From positions 1 to 17,365 of the forward strand of contig JAFCCM010000055.1 of assembly GCA_017610225.1 (NCBI GenBank): DNA of 17,365 nucleotides, written 5' to 3'. Origin of the DNA: Candidatus Aenigmatarchaeota archaeon. GTDB taxonomy: Archaea > Aenigmatarchaeota > Aenigmatarchaeia > CG10238-14. The stretch's first letter is position 1; each line of letters starts with the position of its first letter. A model generated the notes under the pieces. That model was not told the DNA's origin. It made no database searches and worked only from the letters and a program-made list of their open reading frames with translations. Shown here in pieces: positions 13,828-17,365 of the stretch. Position numbers and translations under genes: made by a program.

Positions 13828-13830
13828 ATT

Positions 13831-14577
13831 TTACTCCTTCACTGCAATTAACTTAGGATTTGGGTGAATAAGAGCTTGAAGTATAATATCGTCTTTTGAA
13901 ATTTTCCGTAGAAAAGGTAATATGTCAATAAATTGAGGTGAGTGTGGTCTAAATTTAGGATCCCATTCATCCCCATCTCCTTTTATATATCTCCAAGTTC
14001 CTCTACAATCTGTAATATAAAAATCTCTTGGAAGGAAATATGCTTCATATAATCCATAATCTCTTAAGTCTAAAGTATGTAATTTAATCCCTTTAAATCT
14101 TTCTCTTCTCTTTTTATAAGGAGGGGAACAACTCTTAAATATTTCATAATTAGTATAATTAAATTTCCTACATGCTGAATCACCATGTGCGGATATTCCA
14201 GAAATATTAATTCCATTATTTTTTAAATAAGCAAGTTCTTTCTCAAGAATATCTTTTGGTTCACGAGCAGTTTTCATAGCAACAGTTAATATATTATTAT
14301 GAAAACCTACTTCGTGCCCCATATCTTGTAACTTTTTACAATTTTTAATAAAATCTTTGTCTCTATAATATTTTGCACCGTGAAGAACAAAATAAGTTGA
14401 TTGTATTTTAAGAGAGTATTCGATTTTTGCTATCTTTAAAGCTCTTTCTATATGTAAATCAACATCATGTCTCAGCAAACAAATACTTCTAGACGAAGGT
14501 TTCTTGTAATCTACTAATCGTCTAATATCAAACCATTTCTTCAGTTCTTGTAAAAAATCAACCATTTGCAAAGTCAT
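13831..14577 (-). CDS. NodB-like polysaccharide deacetylase family protein
   Basis: A 248-residue protein of the carbohydrate esterase 4 superfamily. It shows LLRHDVDLHIERA (34-46), with the metal-binding aspartate pair in HDVD; STYFVLHG (60-67), the typical strand after it; GHEVGFHNN (87-95), corresponding to the H-x3-H zinc motif region with H88 and H93; and SAHGDSA (129-135). This variant, with RHDVD and a GHGD-like loop, is common in surface-polysaccharide clusters. It lacks a signal peptide, so it should act in the cytoplasm on a sugar intermediate or lipid-linked glycan. GAGGTG lies seven bases before the ATG at 14577. The gene ends three bases before the sulfotransferase ATG, so the two are tightly coupled. 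Substrate unknown. Confidence 0.8.
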   Translation of the reverse strand: MTLQMVDFLQELKKWFDIRRLVDYKKPSSRSICLLRHDVDLHIERALKIAKIEYSLKIQSTYFVLHGAKYYRDKDFIKNCKKLQDMGHEVGFHNNILTVAMKTAREPKDILEKELAYLKNNGINISGISAHGDSACRKFNYTNYEIFKSCSPPYKKRRERFKGIKLHTLDLRDYGLYEAYFLPRDFYITDCRGTWRYIKGDGDEWDPKFRPHSPQFIDILPFLRKISKDDIILQALIHPNPKLIAVKE

Positions 14578-14596
14578 TGTTGTTCACCTCTTTCTT

Positions 14597-14989
14597 TTAT
14601 GATCCCCACTTAATTTTTTTCCATATGAACTCATTAAACACATACAGCACATGTTTAATACCAATATAAGTCAAGGTAATAGCTGTCATTTGTTTCCAAC
14701 TACCCGTAATCATATAAGTTATAGTTCCTAAAATTACATTACCACACAATGTTTCATATGTAAGCATCTTCGCAAACGATCTCCACATTATATCTTCTAA
14801 CTTAATCTTAAGCCACATTCTTTCATGATAATAAAATACCAATAAGAAAACTGCGTGATGTATTACTGTTACCAATCCCGTTGTAACCCAATTTCTTGTA
14901 TACCCATAAGTAACTGCTGCTAAAACTAAAACTCCCACTATCCTCCAAATAAAACTCTTTAACGCACTACGTTTTTTTAATTCTTTCAT
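14597..14989 (-). CDS. DUF2061 membrane protein (two repeats)
   Basis: A 130-residue integral membrane protein made of two related halves, each a DUF2061 unit with two membrane helices. First half: KRSALKSFIWRIVGVLVLAA, then WVTTGLVTVIHHAVFLLVFYYHERMW. Second half: MWRSFAKMLTYETLCGNVIL, then WKQMTAITLTYIGIKHVLYVFNEFIW. The pattern 'SxxK-x-W-R ... H-x-V-LYY-x-H-E-x-W' is clear in the first half. The function of DUF2061 is not established. I recall it near sulfate-activation genes in some bacteria but cannot check this here; the sulfotransferase two genes downstream makes that link worth noting. GGAGG lies nine bases before the ATG. A damaged copy of this gene start lies just upstream (15034-15080). 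Confidence 0.85.
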   Translation of the reverse strand: MKELKKRSALKSFIWRIVGVLVLAAVTYGYTRNWVTTGLVTVIHHAVFLLVFYYHERMWLKIKLEDIMWRSFAKMLTYETLCGNVILGTITYMITGSWKQMTAITLTYIGIKHVLYVFNEFIWKKIKWGS

Positions 14990-15080
14990 AACTCTAATCC
15001 TCCATGTCTTACATGTCTTACATGTCTTACGTATTTTTTAATTCTTTCATAACTCTCATACTTCCGTGTCTTACATGTCT
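14973..15080. repeat. Imperfect 61-base tandem duplication covering a gene start
   Basis: A 23-base segment is repeated exactly at 14973-14995 and 15034-15056. The following sequence is repeated with a few changes (14996-15018 and 15057-15080). On the minus strand each copy holds the ATGAAAGAATTAAAAAA start of the DUF2061 gene. In the upstream copy the frame stops after MKELKNT, and its ribosome site is changed from GGAGG to GGAAG. The duplication looks like replication slippage that copied the translation start, leaving the copy nearest the gene as the working one. Confidence 0.75.
15003..15029. repeat. Three 9-base tandem repeats
   Basis: The unit CATGTCTTA occurs three times without gaps (15003-15011, 15012-15020, 15021-15029). 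Another near copy is at the end of the cytidylyltransferase gene (15071-15080), where the same bases form its last codons and stop (GACATGTAA on the minus strand). The array therefore seems to be derived from that gene end. Confidence 0.75.
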
Positions 15081-15508
15081 TTCGGTTCTATCCTCCCTTT
15101 AATTAAATTTTTTATTGAAGTAGACGATTGGGAAGGAAAATAAGGCAACACCGCAACCCTTCCACCAATCTTCTCCATGACTGCTTCAGCTTCTCTTATT
15201 GCATCATGTGTATGACTAGTACTTTCCATTAAAATATCAGGTTTTATTTTCATAACATTTGGTAAAGGTGAATAAGTATCTTGAGCAACTACAATATCCA
15301 CATACTTTATAGCTGATGCCATTTCCATACGTTCTTCAAAAGAAATTATTGGATGAGGTTTCTTCTCCATGACTGCTTCATCAGTTAATATACCAACAAT
15401 TAATTTACCATCCGGACCAGCTAATGTTTTAGCATTTTTCATCATCAATAAATGACCACTGTGAATAATGTCCAATACATAATATGAATATACAATTATA
15501 TTATTCAT
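15071..15508 (-). CDS. Cytidylyltransferase (CTP_transf_like family)
   Basis: A 145-residue nucleotidyltransferase of the HxGH superfamily. HSGH is at 16-19 and the second motif SSTSIK at 128-133; between them VGILTDEAVMEKKP (38-51) and ISFEERMEMASAIKYVDIVV (55-74) match small-molecule cytidylyltransferases, including those fused to phosphoenolpyruvate mutase. The usual GTFD before HxGH is replaced by YVLD. The ATG at 15508 is chosen because AAGGAGAG lies about four to seven bases upstream; the frame back to 15562 overlaps the LicD gene. It should make a CDP-linked small molecule from CTP and a phospho-compound (choline-phosphate, ethanolamine-phosphate, glycerol-3-phosphate or aminoethylphosphonate type). 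It directly follows a LicD-family gene, which would use such a donor. Family is firm, substrate open. Confidence 0.85.
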   Translation of the reverse strand: MNNIIVYSYYVLDIIHSGHLLMMKNAKTLAGPDGKLIVGILTDEAVMEKKPHPIISFEERMEMASAIKYVDIVVAQDTYSPLPNVMKIKPDILMESTSHTHDAIREAEAVMEKIGGRVAVLPYFPSQSSTSIKNLIKGRIEPKDM

Positions 15509-15518
15509 CTTTCTCTCC

Positions 15519-16142
15519 TTATCTCTTAATAATTTTTGGCCACAAATCTCCATCCTTACCACTTCTACCCTTCATCCACAGTGGTTGACTTTCTTTTGCA
15601 CCATCACCACCTCGTTTATTTTTAAACCATGCAGCATGATCTTTTATTATATTAGTTTTCCAATCTTTTCCATAATGAGTATCTAAATAATCATTTATAT
15701 GGTTTGGCATAGGAAATTGGGTTCCAAGAAAATCTACCATTTGAGGATTATCATACCATATTGCTTTTTCTACAAATTTTAAAGTAGGAGTTGTTGTTGG
15801 AAACGATTCATAAACATTTCCTTTTTTATGAAAAAACCATAAATTTAAAGGAGTTAAACGTCTACCACATATAAAATCTCTTTTGTTTTTATTTTTGATT
15901 ATAAACCCTTCTTTAAGAAATGAATTATAAAGAGACTTCCATTTATTCTTATCTATTTCATCAAAAACCGCAAAATCTAAATCCGTATCCCACTCCATAA
16001 TATTTTTATATCTAGCATAACCCAATACCACTCCATCAGTAATTACCCAAGAAACCCCTACATTATCAAATGCTTTTTTACAAGCTAATAAATCTTCAGC
16101 GAGTGTTTCAGCATTTATTATGCATTTACTTTTCCCCATCAT
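15519..16142 (-). CDS. LicD-family phosphotransferase
   Basis: A 207-residue member of the LicD/fukutin nucleotidyltransferase-fold family. The key segment is WVITDGVVLGYARYKNIMEW (32-51), followed by DTDLDFAVF (52-60). It is a variant of the family motif G-x-LLG-x-R-x5-PWDDDID, with D52, D54 and D56 as metal-binding acids. LicD enzymes move phosphocholine, phosphoethanolamine or similar groups from a CDP carrier to a sugar. The gene sits directly ahead of a cytidylyltransferase, with the stop and the next ribosome site overlapping, which supports a donor-maker/transferase pair. The C-terminal part has PMPNHINDYLDTHYGKDW, typical of LicD proteins. GGAG lies five bases before the first ATG (16142), eight before a second ATG (16139); either may be used. 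Confidence 0.82.
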   Translation of the reverse strand: MMGKSKCIINAETLAEDLLACKKAFDNVGVSWVITDGVVLGYARYKNIMEWDTDLDFAVFDEIDKNKWKSLYNSFLKEGFIIKNKNKRDFICGRRLTPLNLWFFHKKGNVYESFPTTTPTLKFVEKAIWYDNPQMVDFLGTQFPMPNHINDYLDTHYGKDWKTNIIKDHAAWFKNKRGGDGAKESQPLWMKGRSGKDGDLWPKIIKR

Positions 16143-16152
16143 ATAATCTCCT

Positions 16153-17097
16153 TTATATATTATAAACTACATTTTTCAATCTTCTACCCATAAATTCATA
16201 ACTATGAAAATTCTCAACCCACATTCTAGTGTCTTTTCTAACTTGAAGTAATTCATCATCAGTCATTGATAAAAGCTTATTCATATGTTTTCTAATATCC
16301 TTTAATGAATTTGCCACCCTTACTTCGCATTTTCCAAATTCTCGCTCATATTTTTTATGACTTAACATATGACTTATAACTACTTTTCCTAATGCAGCCG
16401 CCTCTGGTGCTGCAACCCCCCACTCACCATATTTACTTCCTTGAGGGTATTTTTTCGTTTTTAATAATGGTGTACAAGCATCTATGTATATATCACACTT
16501 AGATACTCGTTCCATATTTTTGTTCCAATTAAGCATTTTTGAGGAATAAACATATTCAAATTTATCACCAAATTTTTCTTCCAAATTTTTCATTACCATA
16601 TTAATTCCATCACTATTCTTAACTAATGGAGAGGATGGAAAATGACCCACTATTAATTTTTTACCTTGTCTTTCATAAATTGGTTTAATTTTTTCAGTAT
16701 CCACACCAGCAGGAACCCACACTTCATTTTTAGCACCCAACACCAACAAATCTGCTGTTTGTATTATTGACTTTTCAACAATGGGATTAAACAAATTATT
16801 TTTTTTATTTGGATTTCTTCTATATGCACTCCCTCCGTGAAATACAAAAATTCTTTTATCCTCTACATCAACATCAAGATTAATATATTGACTATGCATA
16901 AATTGTATAATTTCAGCAGACTTGGCAAAATATTTTATTTTGTTCATACTACATTTCTCAGCATAGTCTGGTATGCATGAACGATTAGGAGGATTAACAG
17001 TAACAGCTTTAACATCCACCCCAACTGCTTTTAAACTCTCCTGATACTTATAAGCCATATTGGCCCAATCATATTTAGCCACAATTAATATTCTCAT
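16153..17097 (-). CDS. Glycosyltransferase, GT-B fold (GT4-like)
   Basis: A 314-residue putative glycosyltransferase. I place the start at the ATG 17095-17097, which has GAGAGG about ten bases upstream and gives the usual MRILIVAKYDWANMAY beginning; the earlier ATG at 17127 lies inside the preceding gene. The linker region has VWVPAGVDTEKIKPI (typical PNGVD form) and LIVGHFPSSPLVKNSDGI. The donor site is GEWGVAAPEAAALGKVVISH, matching the E-x-G-x3-PEA-x2-G-P-VI pattern, and the protein ends with a helical segment. It is cytoplasmic or peripheral to the membrane. It lies between another glycosyltransferase and LicD in the same operon. Donor and acceptor unknown. Confidence 0.82.
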   Translation of the reverse strand: MRILIVAKYDWANMAYKYQESLKAVGVDVKAVTVNPPNRSCIPDYAEKCSMNKIKYFAKSAEIIQFMHSQYINLDVDVEDKRIFVFHGGSAYRRNPNKKNNLFNPIVEKSIIQTADLLVLGAKNEVWVPAGVDTEKIKPIYERQGKKLIVGHFPSSPLVKNSDGINMVMKNLEEKFGDKFEYVYSSKMLNWNKNMERVSKCDIYIDACTPLLKTKKYPQGSKYGEWGVAAPEAAALGKVVISHMLSHKKYEREFGKCEVRVANSLKDIRKHMNKLLSMTDDELLQVRKDTRMWVENFHSYEFMGRRLKNVVYNI

Positions 17098-17098
17098 A

Positions 17099-17365
17099 TT
17101 ACAATAACCTCTCATGAATTTTATCAATGAATTGCTTAACTCTTATATCATTATTATGATGGGAATGAACAAACTTCATACCTTTTAACGCTATCTTTTT
17201 ACGTTCTTTTTCATGTTTCAAATAATAATTTATCTTTTTCTTTAAATCATCCAATCCTTTAAAAACAACGAAGTGTTCTCCATTTTTAAATCCGGCAGCT
17301 TGCATATCTTCAGGTTTTACTGTAATCAAAAGAGTTCCACATGCTAATACCTCAGTAAATTTCAT
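17099..17365 (-). CDS. Glycosyltransferase C-terminus, cut by window edge
   Basis: The last 88 residues of a protein whose start lies beyond the right edge. KFTEVLACGTLLITVKPED corresponds to the donor-site helix of CgeB-like group 1 glycosyltransferases (K-x-x-E-x-LA-x-G-x-LL-x-T). It is followed by the usual NGEHFVVFKGLDDLKKKINY and a closing helix with GMKFVHSHHN. The methionine at the window edge is almost certainly internal, because this motif lies well inside the family. The TAA at 17099-17101 is one base before the next gene's ATG, so the two are in the same operon. Related in type to the gene at 11601-12539. Confidence 0.75.
   Translation of the reverse strand: MKFTEVLACGTLLITVKPEDMQAAGFKNGEHFVVFKGLDDLKKKINYYLKHEKERKKIALKGMKFVHSHHNNDIRVKQFIDKIHERLL

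Noticed and set aside
15003..15029. Short tandem repeats as a CRISPR or iteron array
   Set aside because: Only three 9-base units with no spacers; they are explained by slippage at the preceding gene end.
1..17365. tRNA, rRNA, integrase, transposase or CRISPR array
   Set aside because: Reading both strands I found no cloverleaf-like segment, no conserved rRNA sequence, no recombinase product and no regularly spaced repeats.

Overview
The window is an AT-rich, tightly packed stretch that looks like part of a large tailed-phage genome or a phage-derived element of a Gram-negative host. Evidence for this is the run of dCMP deaminase, a QueC-like enzyme, two HNH homing-type endonucleases, a single-domain primase/polymerase, very short intergenic gaps, and many start/stop overlaps (ATGA, TAATG). 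No structural phage gene lies inside the window, so a bacterial island cannot be fully excluded. I see no tRNA, rRNA, CRISPR array, transposase or integrase.

Layout. (1) 1-3009, minus strand: small phage-type genes plus nucleotide-metabolism genes. In transcription order these are a QueC-like PP-loop enzyme, a small ORF broken at an A9 run, a 64-aa ORF, an HNH endonuclease, dCMP deaminase, a small reading frame without a usable start, a gene with an in-frame TGA, and the 5' end of another gene. (2) 3010-3145: divergent promoter region. (3) 3146-5146, plus strand: an isolated cassette of envelope proteins (glycine-rich small membrane protein; cytoplasmic coiled coil with one membrane span and an outer domain; exported protein). 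It has a candidate promoter, an internal 11-bp hairpin inside a tiny ORF, and a bidirectional terminator at its end. (4) 5181-8229, minus strand: glycosyltransferase, second HNH endonuclease, AEP/LigD-type polymerase-primase, and a protein with an ADP-ribosyltransferase-like N-terminus. (5) 8251-17365, minus strand: a surface-glycan cluster. It holds WlbA/WbpB-type dehydrogenase, WlbB/WbpD-type N-acetyltransferase, PIG-L deacetylase, two more left-handed beta-helix acyltransferases, three glycosyltransferases (one cut by the window edge), a SAM methyltransferase, a sulfotransferase, a NodB-like deacetylase, a DUF2061 membrane protein, a cytidylyltransferase and a LicD-family transferase.

How the genes fit together. 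WlbA and WlbB are two of the three core steps that turn UDP-GlcNAcA into a 2,3-diacetamido uronic acid; the aminotransferase between them is not in the window. The cytidylyltransferase followed directly by LicD suggests a CDP-activated group (phosphocholine-like, phosphoethanolamine-like or similar) being placed on a glycan. Sulfotransferase, methyltransferase, PIG-L, NodB-like deacetylase and acyltransferases would diversify the same glycan. The target (host LPS/capsule, virion protein or virion DNA) cannot be read from the sequence.

Most notable points: three neighbouring small genes at the left end whose reading frames are disturbed in different ways; a QueC relative lacking the family zinc-binding cysteines; a stand-alone LigD-Pol-like AEP; the plus-strand envelope cassette; and the breadth of glycan-decorating chemistry including sulfation.
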